Shown: in pieces, positions 36,129 to 45,520 of the stretch
Layout of the letters: each line of letters starts with the position of its first letter
Position numbering within the stretch: position 1 is the stretch's first letter
Assembly: GCF_902499555.1 (NCBI RefSeq)
Contig: NZ_CABVMM010000003.1
Coordinates: 124,001 to 188,000, forward strand
Reading direction: 5' to 3'
From: Mesonia oceanica
GTDB taxonomy: Bacteria > Bacteroidota > Bacteroidia > Flavobacteriales > Flavobacteriaceae
DNA length: 64,000 nt
The notes under the pieces: model-generated
Seen by the model: the letters and a program-made list of their open reading frames with translations, nothing else
What the model was told of the DNA's origin: nothing
The model's database searches: none
Position numbers and translations under genes: made by a program

Positions 36129-36206
36129 TCAAACCTATTAAAATTTCAGCATAAAAATGAATTAGCTGAAAATTATTCAACATTAATACGTAAAATTTAG
36201 ATTAAA

Positions 36207-37502
36207 ATGGCCAAAAATTTTGTAGAAGAATTACAGTGGAGAGGAATGTTACACGATGTAATGCCGGGAACCGAAGAGCATTTAGCAGAAGAAATGCGTT
36301 CTGCTTATATTGGTTTTGATCCTACTTCAGATTCTTTGCATATTGGTAGTATGGTGCCCATCATGATATTGGCACATTTTCAACGTTGTGGGCATAAACC
36401 TTATGCACTTGTTGGTGGGGCCACAGGGATGATTGGAGACCCAAGTGGAAAATCCCAAGAGCGTAATTTATTGGATGAGGAAAGCTTAAATAAAAATCAG
36501 GAAGGAATAAAAAAGCAACTTTCTAAATTTTTAGATTTTTCAGGGAAAGAAGAAAACGGAGCAGTATTGGTGAATAACTATGACTGGATGAAGGAGTTTT
36601 CTTTTCTTGAATTTATTAGAGATGTGGGAAAACACATTACCGTAAATTACATGATGTCGAAAGATTCTGTGAAAAAGCGTCTTTCTTCAGAATCGAGTGA
36701 AGGGATGAGTTTCACGGAGTTTACCTACCAATTGGTACAAGGTTACGATTTTCTTCATTTATATAATGCTGAAAAATGTACGCTGCAGATGGGAGGAAGT
36801 GACCAGTGGGGGAATATTACGACCGGAACCGAATTGATTAGAAGAATTGGTGGCGGAAAAGGTTTTGCTTTAACTTCACCCTTGATTACCAAAGCCGACG
36901 GAAGTAAATTTGGGAAGTCTGAAGGTGGTAATGTTTGGTTAGACCCAGAGAGAACTTCTCCTTACAAATTTTACCAATACTGGATTAATACGAGTGATGA
37001 AGATGCAGAAAAGTTCATTAAAATTTTCACTTTCTTAGAGAAAGAAGAAATAGAAAGTTTAATTGCGGAACATGCGGAGGCTCCTCACGCACGTGTTTTA
37101 CAAAAGCGTTTGGCGGAAGAAATTACCGAAATGGTTCATTCTAAAGAAGAGTTGGATAATGCCATTAAAGCTTCTCATGTTTTGTTTGGAAAAAGTACTG
37201 CAGAAGATTTAAAATCTTTAGATGAAAAAACTTTCTTAGATGTTTTTGAAGGTGTGCCACAAGCTGATGTAGAAAAGTCTAAAGTTGAAGCCGGATTGGA
37301 TATGATTGCTGCACTTGCTGTAGAAACCAATTTTTTAGCTAGTAACGGGGAAGCCAGAAGAGCTTTAAAAGAGAATTCGGTATCTGTTAACAAAGAAAAA
37401 GTGAAAGAAGATTATACGATTACTGCAGAAGATTTAATTAGCGGAAAATATATCATTATTAATAAGGGCAAGAAAAATACCTATATTATTAGAGCGGTAT
37501 AA
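36207..37502 (+). CDS. tyrS: Tyrosyl-tRNA synthetase
   Basis: A 431-residue class I synthetase charging tRNA-Tyr. HIGH-like motif [11 protein letters not shown] (HIGS 45-48), tyrosine pocket [13 protein letters not shown] and [15 protein letters not shown]-like [18 protein letters not shown], then a C-terminal S4 domain ([20 protein letters not shown]). Complete and unremarkable. A hairpin (AGCCCGGG/CCCGGGCT, 37517-37540) follows without a T-run. Confidence 0.97.
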   Translation: MAKNFVEELQWRGMLHDVMPGTEEHLAEEMRSAYIGFDPTSDSLHIGSMVPIMILAHFQRCGHKPYALVGGATGMIGDPSGKSQERNLLDEESLNKNQEGIKKQLSKFLDFSGKEENGAVLVNNYDWMKEFSFLEFIRDVGKHITVNYMMSKDSVKKRLSSESSEGMSFTEFTYQLVQGYDFLHLYNAEKCTLQMGGSDQWGNITTGTELIRRIGGGKGFALTSPLITKADGSKFGKSEGGNVWLDPERTSPYKFYQYWINTSDEDAEKFIKIFTFLEKEEIESLIAEHAEAPHARVLQKRLAEEITEMVHSKEELDNAIKASHVLFGKSTAEDLKSLDEKTFLDVFEGVPQADVEKSKVEAGLDMIAALAVETNFLASNGEARRALKENSVSVNKEKVKEDYTITAEDLISGKYIIINKGKKNTYIIRAV

Positions 37503-37659
37503 TTTTAAAAAGCGAAAGCCCGGGTAACTACTCCCGGGCTCTCTAAATAACTAACCAATCTATTATGAAAAAACTTCATCTTAGCACTTAATAAGACGAA
37601 GAGATTCCCTTTGAATTACAAAATATCTTGAGATTAACATAAGAATAACAATTGTTAGC

Positions 37660-38640
37660 TTAAAGCACCATTAAATTGCATCCTCTTATGTCGCTATTGT
37701 CAAATCTTCCCAAGATTTCAAAAGCATTTTTATTTATTTTTTTTCCTAAATCTTGTGTTGCGATAAAAGAGCAAGAATTAAGGTTGGCAAGGTCTATTAC
37801 GTTGATTCCGCCTGTTTTTCCATCAGGAACATAGCTTAACGCGTCTTCAGGATCACGAAGAAGGATTTGCATATGCGATGGGCAGTGAAAAATTCCGTTT
37901 CCTTTAGAGTAGGCTTGCGATAGTAATTCTGTCATTCCATATTCTGAATGAATGCTTTCAACACCAAAGCCCATTTTTAGAATTTGATGAAGTTCTTTTC
38001 TAATCATTTCTTTGCGCCTACCTTTCATCCCGCCGGTTTCCATAATAATTGTGTTTTTTAAGTGGAATTGATGTTTCTCTACTAAATCCAACAAAGCAAA
38101 AGAAACGCCGATGAGCAGTATTTTTTTTCCTGTTGCATCGAGTTTTTCCAAAATGCTCGCCAGCTCGTCTAATTCATCTAAATAAAAGCCACTTTCCGGA
38201 TAGTTACTGTTTTCTATGAAATAGTTGGCCATATAGATTAAAGAGGAGCCTTTGCGTTCTAAATAAGCGGGAAGTAGGGCTAAGGTGGTGTACTCTTCAA
38301 TAGGTCCGTAAAAACCTTCAAAAGCATTGATAAAGCTTTTTTCGTAAAGACTTAAATCGGTAACAACATGCTTACTGGTAAGGTTTCCTGTGGTTCCGCT
38401 ACTCGTAAAAGTTTCTACAATTTTTTTTGTTGAAGAAAGTATTAGGTGTGATTTAAAAAACTCAATGGGTAAAAATGGAATTTCTTCTAAGGAGTTTACT
38501 TGTTCCGGATTTGTTTTTAGTAAATCGCAGAATTTTCGGTAAACCGAATTGTTTTGATATTGAAACTGAAATACCTGAATCGCTGTTTGCAGAAAGTCAT
38601 CTTCATTTTTAATGTTGAATAGTTGTTCTTCCAGTTTCAT
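37660..38640 (-). CDS. LuxE/PaaK-family acyltransferase
   Basis: A 326-residue protein similar to LuxE acyl-protein synthetase and the adenylate-forming PaaK family. The P-loop-like motif TFTSSGTTGNLTSKHVV is present, with SIHSEYGMTELLSQAY and GRFDNSDIRGCNLMVL at the end. LuxE activates fatty acids, but there is no lux operon here; in Bacteroidetes such genes are of unknown role. Follows the T9SS gene in the same direction with a terminator between them. Confidence 0.85.
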   Translation of the reverse strand: MKLEEQLFNIKNEDDFLQTAIQVFQFQYQNNSVYRKFCDLLKTNPEQVNSLEEIPFLPIEFFKSHLILSSTKKIVETFTSSGTTGNLTSKHVVTDLSLYEKSFINAFEGFYGPIEEYTTLALLPAYLERKGSSLIYMANYFIENSNYPESGFYLDELDELASILEKLDATGKKILLIGVSFALLDLVEKHQFHLKNTIIMETGGMKGRRKEMIRKELHQILKMGFGVESIHSEYGMTELLSQAYSKGNGIFHCPSHMQILLRDPEDALSYVPDGKTGGINVIDLANLNSCSFIATQDLGKKINKNAFEILGRFDNSDIRGCNLMVL

Positions 38641-38671
38641 TTATGATTGAAATTTTCAGCAAAAATAGAAA

Positions 38672-38702
38672 ATAAAAAAGCGCCTACTAAGAGGCGCTTT
38701 AA
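38672..38702 (-). terminator. Terminator after T9SS protein gene
   Basis: AAGCGCCT/AGGCGCTT stem; read on the minus strand it is followed by TTTTTTATTTT. It separates the T9SS gene from the LuxE-like gene. Confidence 0.78.
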
Positions 38703-38723
38703 ATTTATAAGAATGAAATAAGA

Positions 38724-40490
38724 TTATTTCACGATTAACTTTTTGGTAGAAGCAACTCCGTTTTGAGAAACTTTTACTAAATATATTCCCGCATTTAAGC
38801 TAGAAATATTTAAGCTACCATTACTTACTTTTTTAGCGATTACTTGTTTTCCAAGAATATCAAACACTTGTACTTGAATAGCATTTGTAGATTCTGTTTG
38901 GATAGTTACCTGTCCTTTTGCTGGATTAGGGTAAAGACTAAAGTTAGTTTTAGCGTTAGCTTTTGTGGCTAAGTTAGCATCTATATCATTAGAATTTCTA
39001 GGATAGATTTGAGCAGTTTGGTTAAATTCTGCACCTAAACCAACTAAATTGATGGTACTTGTAGGAAGTGCACTGTCAATATAGTCTGCCTCGCTGAAAT
39101 TTGTTCTCAAAATGCTAGTTTCGTTTCCATTAGAGATTTCATAGCTTTTTGCGCTTTGGAAATTTCCGTTACCATCAGTAATGTCACTAACAGTGATATT
39201 CTCAAAAGCAATTAATTCAGATTCATAATCTTCATAGTTGGTATTGAATTCTGCTATGGTAATTATTTGAGGTGCTACTGTGTTTCCTGTAGAAACTGCC
39301 GCAGCGATATCTTCAGAAGGTACAAATTGTAAAATACCATTATAATCTGAAAGTGTTCCCGTAATATTCTGGATAGCGTCTCCCATATTATACTCTCCGG
39401 TAATTATTCCAGCAGCATCATCTATAAGAATTGCTGCAGTATCATCTTGAATATATTTCTGATTTCTAGTATCTCTTAAATAGGTGATCACAGCTTCTCC
39501 TGTTAATTTGTAATAATCTTCATCATTACCTGCTCTAAGTTCAGCTATAGTACTAACTTCATTTAAAGATGCTATGGTGAAAGTTACCATATCTTCTACA
39601 GTAGGGTCTAATTCATTTCCGTCATTATCTACTAATTGAATCATAACGGTATAATCACCAGATTCTAAATCTGCTAATACAATGTTTTCAGCATCAAACT
39701 TGTTGATATATGTTGCTCCATTATCAGTACTATATTGAACATAACCATCACCGTTTGTTTCTGTAGCACTTGAAGAGATCGTAAAGTTAGAAACAGCAAA
39801 TTCTACAGTTACTTCTGTTGTGCTTGGTGAAAAAATATTACCATCTGCAGGAGAAGTGATTATTAAAGCAGCATCTCCTCCTTCTCCAGTAGTTTCGTAA
39901 GTAGCAATGTCAATTACATCTTCAAAAATTGTAGCACTTTGACAGCTTCCTTGTCCGTCTAAAGCAGAATTGTTAAAAGTCCAATCTGTGACTACAAAAG
40001 CACCATTAGGAGTAGAGCCATTATTTCTTTTTGCATAACCATCTTTGTATTCCCAAGCGGTACCAGTACCGTCTTCTTCGTTACCATATTGGTCAACAAC
40101 AGAGCTGTCACTATCTAAAATTATTCTAATAGCGTCATCACCATTAAAGTTTACAGCATCAGAAGTAGTAGCTAGGGTATTTGTTGCTGAAGGGAATTCA
40201 GCAGCAAAAATAGATTCTCCACCATCTGTCTCTCCGTCTTTATAGAGATAAACAAATTCATCGGTTACTGTACCTAATTCAGTTAGGTTAAGGTTAGAGC
40301 CAAATTCGCCTCCATTTGCAGATTTTTGTAACGTGTAGTTAGAAAAATCTACTGTACCGTCAGCATAAATTTCTACCACTTTAGGGGTTCCACCAGAACA
40401 GTCGCCATCAGCTATCATCGTAATAATAGGAGTTTGCCCAAAGGAGAAAAAAGTAACCATAAGAGCAAAAAAAAGTGTAATTTTCTTCAT
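38724..40490 (-). CDS. T9SS type A sorting-domain protein with lamin-tail-like and DUF5689 domains
   Basis: A 588-residue secreted protein. Signal peptide KKITLFFALMVTFFSFGQ; an N-terminal lamin-tail-like domain (MIADGDCSGGTPKVVEIYAD) to about residue 190; a central Ig-like stretch beginning ALIITSPADGNIF; a DUF5689-like OB domain around residues 315-470 (TIAELRAGNDEDYYKLTGEA, NQKYIQDDTAAILI); and a C-terminal T9SS type A domain from NFSLYPNPAKGQVTI to the terminal Lys. Lamin-tail/DUF5689 proteins often accompany nucleases or phosphatases, but no catalytic domain is visible here. Third gene after a TonB receptor and a lipoprotein. Confidence 0.9.
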   Translation of the reverse strand: MKKITLFFALMVTFFSFGQTPIITMIADGDCSGGTPKVVEIYADGTVDFSNYTLQKSANGGEFGSNLNLTELGTVTDEFVYLYKDGETDGGESIFAAEFPSATNTLATTSDAVNFNGDDAIRIILDSDSSVVDQYGNEEDGTGTAWEYKDGYAKRNNGSTPNGAFVVTDWTFNNSALDGQGSCQSATIFEDVIDIATYETTGEGGDAALIITSPADGNIFSPSTTEVTVEFAVSNFTISSSATETNGDGYVQYSTDNGATYINKFDAENIVLADLESGDYTVMIQLVDNDGNELDPTVEDMVTFTIASLNEVSTIAELRAGNDEDYYKLTGEAVITYLRDTRNQKYIQDDTAAILIDDAAGIITGEYNMGDAIQNITGTLSDYNGILQFVPSEDIAAAVSTGNTVAPQIITIAEFNTNYEDYESELIAFENITVSDITDGNGNFQSAKSYEISNGNETSILRTNFSEADYIDSALPTSTINLVGLGAEFNQTAQIYPRNSNDIDANLATKANAKTNFSLYPNPAKGQVTIQTESTNAIQVQVFDILGKQVIAKKVSNGSLNISSLNAGIYLVKVSQNGVASTKKLIVK

Positions 40491-40518
40491 AAAAAGATAT
40501 TTAAATTAAATATATGTA

Positions 40519-40526
40519 CAAATATA
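40519..40526 (-). promoter_or_regulatory. -7 promoter element before T9SS protein gene
   Basis: On the minus strand TATATTTG, 29 bases before the start codon. It suggests that the T9SS gene can be transcribed separately from the lipoprotein gene. Confidence 0.4.
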
Positions 40527-40581
40527 ATAAATACCGATTAGTTACTATACTATCTGTAGGTTAATAACTTTTTTTTAATAA

Positions 40582-40610
40582 AAAAAGCCACCCATTAAGG
40601 TGGCTTTTGT
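40582..40610 (-). terminator. Terminator after beta-helix lipoprotein gene
   Basis: AAAAGCCACC/GGTGGCTTTT stem with CATTAA loop, followed on the minus strand by a T-rich run. Confidence 0.78.
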
Positions 40611-40635
40611 GAGAATTGATATTCTTATAGTGAGA

Positions 40636-41856
40636 TTACTCCATTAAGTTAGGAAGCTCTCCAACCCATTGGGTAGCCCAATCAAAAATAGATTTATCAG
40701 TTCCTGTATTTCCAGGAGTTACATTAATGGTAGCTCCTACTTCATTTTTAATATCAGTTGCGTCGATATCACCAATAGCGCTTACATTAATTTCAGTCAT
40801 AGAACTTGCAGGACCTGAACCGTCTGTTAAGTCGATAAAATCGCTTGCTTCCCCTGCATCTTCACCTTCTGCAGCTACAATAGCAACTAATCCATTGTTA
40901 ATAGTTACACTACTTCCTCTTCTAATTTTAATCATATCTGCCATTGTGATGGTAGATTGGTGATGAAGAGTTAAGTTAGTGATAGTTGGGTTAGAACGTG
41001 GAGAAGCATCATTGTTGTTAGAGTTGTTGTCAGCTTCAATACCTCTAGGATCTTCTGTTACATCATTAAATCCAACACGACGAAGACCGTAGAAATTTGT
41101 ACCTTCACCGTTCCATCCTTCAGTCCAGTCAAACCAATCGTCTTTAGCATTTATAACTAAAGCGTTTTCAACATTTACAGTTCCACCGAACCATTCGATA
41201 CCGTCATCATCACCATTGTTAATTACGATGTTTTTTACACTAGTTCCATTTCCAACTCCGTATAAAGTAAGACCGTTAAATTCTTGCTCACCTCCAATTC
41301 GAGCACCTGTATATTCTAAGATAAGATAATTGATTTTACCTGAGTTATCGGCAGCATCATTACCTCCATAGGTTATCCCTGCAACTTCTGTTTCAGCAGT
41401 ATCTCCGGTGTTAATGGGAGCGTAACCTGCAAGCATTAACCCCCCCCAGTCACCTGATCTTGGGTTAGCAGCAGCAGAAGTAATAAGTATAGGTTCTGTA
41501 GCAGTACCTTGAGCATCGATCTTAGCGCCTTGCTCAATTGCAATATATACATCTGTACCACCTGCGGCAGCACGTATAACAGTTCCTGGTTCAATAGTTA
41601 AAGTAGCATTTTCCTTTACTTCTAAAGCTCCGGTTAAATTCCATTCGGTATCAGCTGATAAAGTAACATTTCCTGTTACATCTCCAAATAATGCTTCAGG
41701 ATCTAAATCTGGATCATCTTGAGAGGCAATTATTTCGTCTCTAACTTCTCCATTAGGGTTATCTGGAGTACTATTGTTGTCGTCGTCATCTGAACAAGCT
41801 GCAAAAATTGCTGCAATTGCCATAGAAGTTAAATAAAATTTGAACTTTTTCATCAT
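40636..41856 (-). CDS. Beta-helix-like surface lipoprotein
   Basis: A 406-residue lipoprotein (lipobox AIFAACSDDDD, acidic spacer after the Cys as in surface-exposed Bacteroidetes lipoproteins). The body has repeated short beta segments with NG/GD turns (LEVKENATLTIEPGTVIRAA; GNGTSVKNIVINNGDDDGIE), the look of a right-handed parallel beta-helix. Similar proteins are found next to TonB receptors; function unknown, possibly a binding partner of the receptor at 41895-44651. Same direction as the receptor, 38-base gap. Confidence 0.85.
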   Translation of the reverse strand: MMKKFKFYLTSMAIAAIFAACSDDDDNNSTPDNPNGEVRDEIIASQDDPDLDPEALFGDVTGNVTLSADTEWNLTGALEVKENATLTIEPGTVIRAAAGGTDVYIAIEQGAKIDAQGTATEPILITSAAANPRSGDWGGLMLAGYAPINTGDTAETEVAGITYGGNDAADNSGKINYLILEYTGARIGGEQEFNGLTLYGVGNGTSVKNIVINNGDDDGIEWFGGTVNVENALVINAKDDWFDWTEGWNGEGTNFYGLRRVGFNDVTEDPRGIEADNNSNNNDASPRSNPTITNLTLHHQSTITMADMIKIRRGSSVTINNGLVAIVAAEGEDAGEASDFIDLTDGSGPASSMTEINVSAIGDIDATDIKNEVGATINVTPGNTGTDKSIFDWATQWVGELPNLME

Positions 41857-41894
41857 TGTTAAATTTAAATTAAAGATTTGATTTATAAAAAATT

Positions 41895-44651
41895 TTAAAA
41901 ATTATAGTTAATTCCTAAGCTAAAAATTCTTCCTTTTTTGAACGTATTAATTACAGTTTCTTCCCCTTCAATATTTTCTTGTGTAAGCTCGAAATTAGGA
42001 TCTATTAAATTTCTTGCTTTAATACTTATCCCTAAAGACTCAGTTAATTTAGATTGTAAAACAAAGTCTAGTGTAGGGATTCCGGTTTCCATAATATTTC
42101 CTTTCTGTTGTACGCCTAATGAATATATTCTGTCACTAAAATAATTGAGTACCAAAGAAGGAGTGATTTCAAAATTATTTTTCTTGTAATTAAAAGTTAG
42201 ATCTGTATTTAAAAGGAATGGTGAAGCTCCTTGTAATTTATCTTCCTTATTGGTAAAATTAGTAGATGGATCTTTTAGATCTTGATGAGAATATAAGTAA
42301 GAGGCATTAATACCAAAAGACAGATTTTGAGAGAAGCTGTTATTTTCATTTTCTTCAACATTGAAAATATCTTTTCTTAACTCTAACTCAACTCCAGCTA
42401 TAGTTGCTTTATCTCCTGAATTAATATAGGAAAGTTGGTTGGCTGCTGAATTTACCTCTATCCTACTAATAGGGTCTATAATTTCTTTGTAAAACCCGGT
42501 TAAAGATACAAGTTCAGAGGAGCTAAAATAATATTCGTATTTTACATCTATATTGTATACGTCTGAAGGCGTAAGTTGTGGATTACCGAAACTTGCGAAG
42601 TTTACATCTTCATAAACAAATGGGGCAACTTCTTTAAACTGTGGAAAAATATAACTCTTACTTCCTGCAAGTCTTAAAATACCATCTTCGCTTAAATTGT
42701 ATTTTAAGTTAAAACTCGGTAACAAGTAATTTTCTTTAAGTTGTGCAGGATCTACATTTCGACTAAAAGCACTACTGGAAAGATTTGTATTCCAATTCAC
42801 CCATTGGTCTAAATTTTCATAACGTAAACCTAAATTAGCCGAAAAATTCTCTGTGAAATTATAAGAAGCACTGGCGAAACCTGCATAGATTGTTTTGTCT
42901 CCTTCATAGAAGAAAGGAGCTAAAGGATTAAAATCGGCACCGAAACCATTACTGGTAACTAAACGGAATACATTATCATCTAGATTTTGTTGATTGAATA
43001 CACCATCAATATTGGAAAGGTCAATATTAATTGGACTTCCAAAATCATGGTTAAACTGTATAAAGTCGAAACGACGTTCATTTTTACGATAGTTGGCGCC
43101 AAAACTTAAAACACCTTTACTCTCATCAGCACTTTCTCCTCCAAATTGATAGTCAAACTTAAGATTACCTGCTATTTCATCGTCTTTAAGTTTTGAAAAG
43201 AATCGATGGTTGTAAGCTGGTGTTCCTACCGCTGTACGATAATTTGTTCCGTCATTTACAAATGTATTTTGTCTTCGGTCTGGCTCATCACTACGGGTGG
43301 TGTTGTAAGCTAAATCTAAATTTACTTCAAAGCGATCATTCACTTCAAAATTACTTAGTATTTGATTTACAAAAGTTACATTGTCGTTTATTTGTTGTCT
43401 TAGGATATAGGCTGAATCGCCTACTTCTTCTGAAATATTAGCAGATTGACCAGCATATTCACCCAAATTTTGAGAGTTATTGTGAAGGAATAATGAATTA
43501 TAACTTATGGATCCATATTGATGTCCGTAAGAAATATTACCCATTAATATTTGGGATACGTTATAGTAATATTTTTTAAAGTCTAAATCTCTTAAAGGTA
43601 AGCCTTGCGCATTGATTTGTTTTGTATTCCCTTCTTGGTAAACATAATTGTTGGCTACAGATCCTATAAGTAATCCTTTTAGGGTATTTCCATTTTCAAA
43701 ATCAAGTTTTCTGCCAGCTTGTAAAGATATACCGCTATTTATTGGGTTTTTTTGGCTTTGATCAGGGTTGTAAGAGTTAGAAAAATTATAATTTTCTAAG
43801 CTGTTAATGGGAGCAACGCCTTTTTTCATACCTGTACCAAACCAAGAAGCTCCTTGTGGTAACTTAAAATTTTGGTTTACAGCACGACTGTTAAAACCTG
43901 TTTCTAAGCCTATTTGTAATATACTTTTCTTGTATAGTTCTTTAGAAGTAATATTTATCAATGCTCCTGCTACATCACCGTAGTTACTTGCATTGAAAGT
44001 CTTATTTACTCCTACGCTATTAATAATATCTGATGAGAAAAAATCTAAGGCTATGTTTTTGTATTCTGGATCGTCAGAGGGAAGTGGTAAACCATTAAGG
44101 GACGTGAAATTATAGCGATCTCCTAAACCTCTAACAAATACGTTTTTTTCGCCTTCTTGTTTACTTACACCTGAAATTTTGGTGAGAGCTCCCTCAGCGT
44201 TGCTTACTCCTTTACGGGCAAGTTCTTGAGCACCAATGGCTGTTTTAATTTCTAAAGCGTCTTTTTGATCTAAAAGAAGTGCGGTTTCAGAATCTCTTCT
44301 GGCAACTGTAGTGATCATCACTTCATCTAACGCAGCAGCACTAGCTCCTAATCCGGTATTTACTTCGGTTACTTTGTTAGCCACTACTTTTACATTAGGT
44401 ACTTCTAAAGTTTCATATCCTACAAAACTAAACACAACGGTATAGGTTCCTGGGTCGATAGTGTTGATTTCATAAAGACCATCAAAATCGGAAGTAGTTC
44501 CTTTACTGGTGTTTTTAATAGTGACGTTTGCGAATGGCAGCGGTTGATCTCCTGTTTCCTTGTCGGTGATCTTCCCGGCAATAGAGCCTTTCTCCTGTGA
44601 ATATGATATCACGGATACTAAGCAGATTAAAATACTAAAAATTCGTTTCAT
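41895..44651 (-). CDS. TonB-dependent receptor with carboxypeptidase-regulatory N-domain
   Basis: A 918-residue outer-membrane active transporter. After the signal peptide (ILICLVSVISYS) comes a CarboxypepD_reg-like domain (GSIAGKITDKETGDQPLPFA to about residue 105), then the plug (VFVRGLGDRYNFTSLNGLPL) and a 22-strand barrel ending in FSLGINYNF with a terminal Phe. It is not a SusC: no SusD follows. Substrate is unknown; the divergent PhoB/PhoR-like genes make phosphate-containing compounds a reasonable guess, which is inference only. Confidence 0.93.
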   Translation of the reverse strand: MKRIFSILICLVSVISYSQEKGSIAGKITDKETGDQPLPFANVTIKNTSKGTTSDFDGLYEINTIDPGTYTVVFSFVGYETLEVPNVKVVANKVTEVNTGLGASAAALDEVMITTVARRDSETALLLDQKDALEIKTAIGAQELARKGVSNAEGALTKISGVSKQEGEKNVFVRGLGDRYNFTSLNGLPLPSDDPEYKNIALDFFSSDIINSVGVNKTFNASNYGDVAGALINITSKELYKKSILQIGLETGFNSRAVNQNFKLPQGASWFGTGMKKGVAPINSLENYNFSNSYNPDQSQKNPINSGISLQAGRKLDFENGNTLKGLLIGSVANNYVYQEGNTKQINAQGLPLRDLDFKKYYYNVSQILMGNISYGHQYGSISYNSLFLHNNSQNLGEYAGQSANISEEVGDSAYILRQQINDNVTFVNQILSNFEVNDRFEVNLDLAYNTTRSDEPDRRQNTFVNDGTNYRTAVGTPAYNHRFFSKLKDDEIAGNLKFDYQFGGESADESKGVLSFGANYRKNERRFDFIQFNHDFGSPINIDLSNIDGVFNQQNLDDNVFRLVTSNGFGADFNPLAPFFYEGDKTIYAGFASASYNFTENFSANLGLRYENLDQWVNWNTNLSSSAFSRNVDPAQLKENYLLPSFNLKYNLSEDGILRLAGSKSYIFPQFKEVAPFVYEDVNFASFGNPQLTPSDVYNIDVKYEYYFSSSELVSLTGFYKEIIDPISRIEVNSAANQLSYINSGDKATIAGVELELRKDIFNVEENENNSFSQNLSFGINASYLYSHQDLKDPSTNFTNKEDKLQGASPFLLNTDLTFNYKKNNFEITPSLVLNYFSDRIYSLGVQQKGNIMETGIPTLDFVLQSKLTESLGISIKARNLIDPNFELTQENIEGEETVINTFKKGRIFSLGINYNF

Positions 44652-44836
44652 TTACTTTTACTTTTCGTTGCAAAGGAAACTAAGCAGGCTTCAATAAGTG
44701 TTAGCTTGTGGTTAAGAATAAACCCGAAGTATGTTATTAAATTGTTATTAATGTTATGACTATAAAAGATTTGTTAACTTAGGTGTTTTAATATTATCTT
44801 TACTTTTACGCCGATCAATTTTTAAGTTTTTTACAC

Positions 44837-45520
44837 ATGGAAAAGCAAGAGATTACCATTTTACTAGTAGATGATGAGCCGGATATTTTAGAAATTGTAG
44901 GATACAATTTATCTTCTGAAGGATATACGGTGGTTACCGCAGATAATGGTGCAAAAGCCGTGAAAATGGCTAAAAAGAAAAAGCCTGATCTCATTATTTT
45001 AGATGTAATGATGCCAGAAATGGATGGTATAGAAGCTTGTGAGCAGATTAGAAAAATACCAGAACTTCAAGATACAATCATTACTTTCTTGACCGCAAGA
45101 GGAGAAGATTATTCTCAAGTGGCCGGTTTTGATGCCGGAGCAGATGATTATATTACTAAGCCCATTAAACCTAAATTACTTTTAAGCAAAGTAAAAGCCT
45201 TATTAAGACGCCGTCGTTCAGAAGGTGAGGAAAGTAATGTGATGGAAGTTGGTGAAATTGTGATAGATCGTGACGAGTACAAAGTAATCAAAGGAAAAGA
45301 GGAAATCATTTTGCCACGAAAAGAATTTGAATTACTTTCATTATTAGCCTCTAATCCCGGTAAAGTGTTTAAAAGAGAAGATATTTTAAACAATGTTTGG
45401 GGTAACGAAGTTGTGGTTGGCGGTAGAACGATAGATGTTCATATTAGAAAACTTCGGGAGAAAATTGGAGATAAAAAGTTTAAAACCGTAAAAGGAGTAG
45501 GTTACAAGTTTGTAGTTTAA
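44837..45520 (+). CDS. Response regulator, OmpR/PhoB family
   Basis: A 227-residue regulator. Receiver domain ILLVDDEPDILEIVGYNLSS with phospho-acceptor D56 (LIILDVMMPEMDG) and conserved K108 (YITKPIKP), then a winged-helix domain (LPRKEFELLSLLASNPGKVF, RTIDVHIRKLREKIGDKKF). Closest in type to PhoB/RprY-like regulators. Its TAA overlaps the kinase ATG by one base, so they are one unit. Divergent from the TonB receptor, whose gene it may control. Confidence 0.93.
   Translation: MEKQEITILLVDDEPDILEIVGYNLSSEGYTVVTADNGAKAVKMAKKKKPDLIILDVMMPEMDGIEACEQIRKIPELQDTIITFLTARGEDYSQVAGFDAGADDYITKPIKPKLLLSKVKALLRRRRSEGEESNVMEVGEIVIDRDEYKVIKGKEEIILPRKEFELLSLLASNPGKVFKREDILNNVWGNEVVVGGRTIDVHIRKLREKIGDKKFKTVKGVGYKFVV

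Noticed and set aside
37565..37591. Mini frame starting MKKLHLST after tyrS
   Set aside because: Only eight codons, no conserved context; treated as chance in a hairpin-containing gap.
41895..44651. SusC-like member of a polysaccharide utilisation locus
   Set aside because: No SusD-type lipoprotein or glycan enzymes nearby; the adjacent lipoprotein is beta-helix-like.
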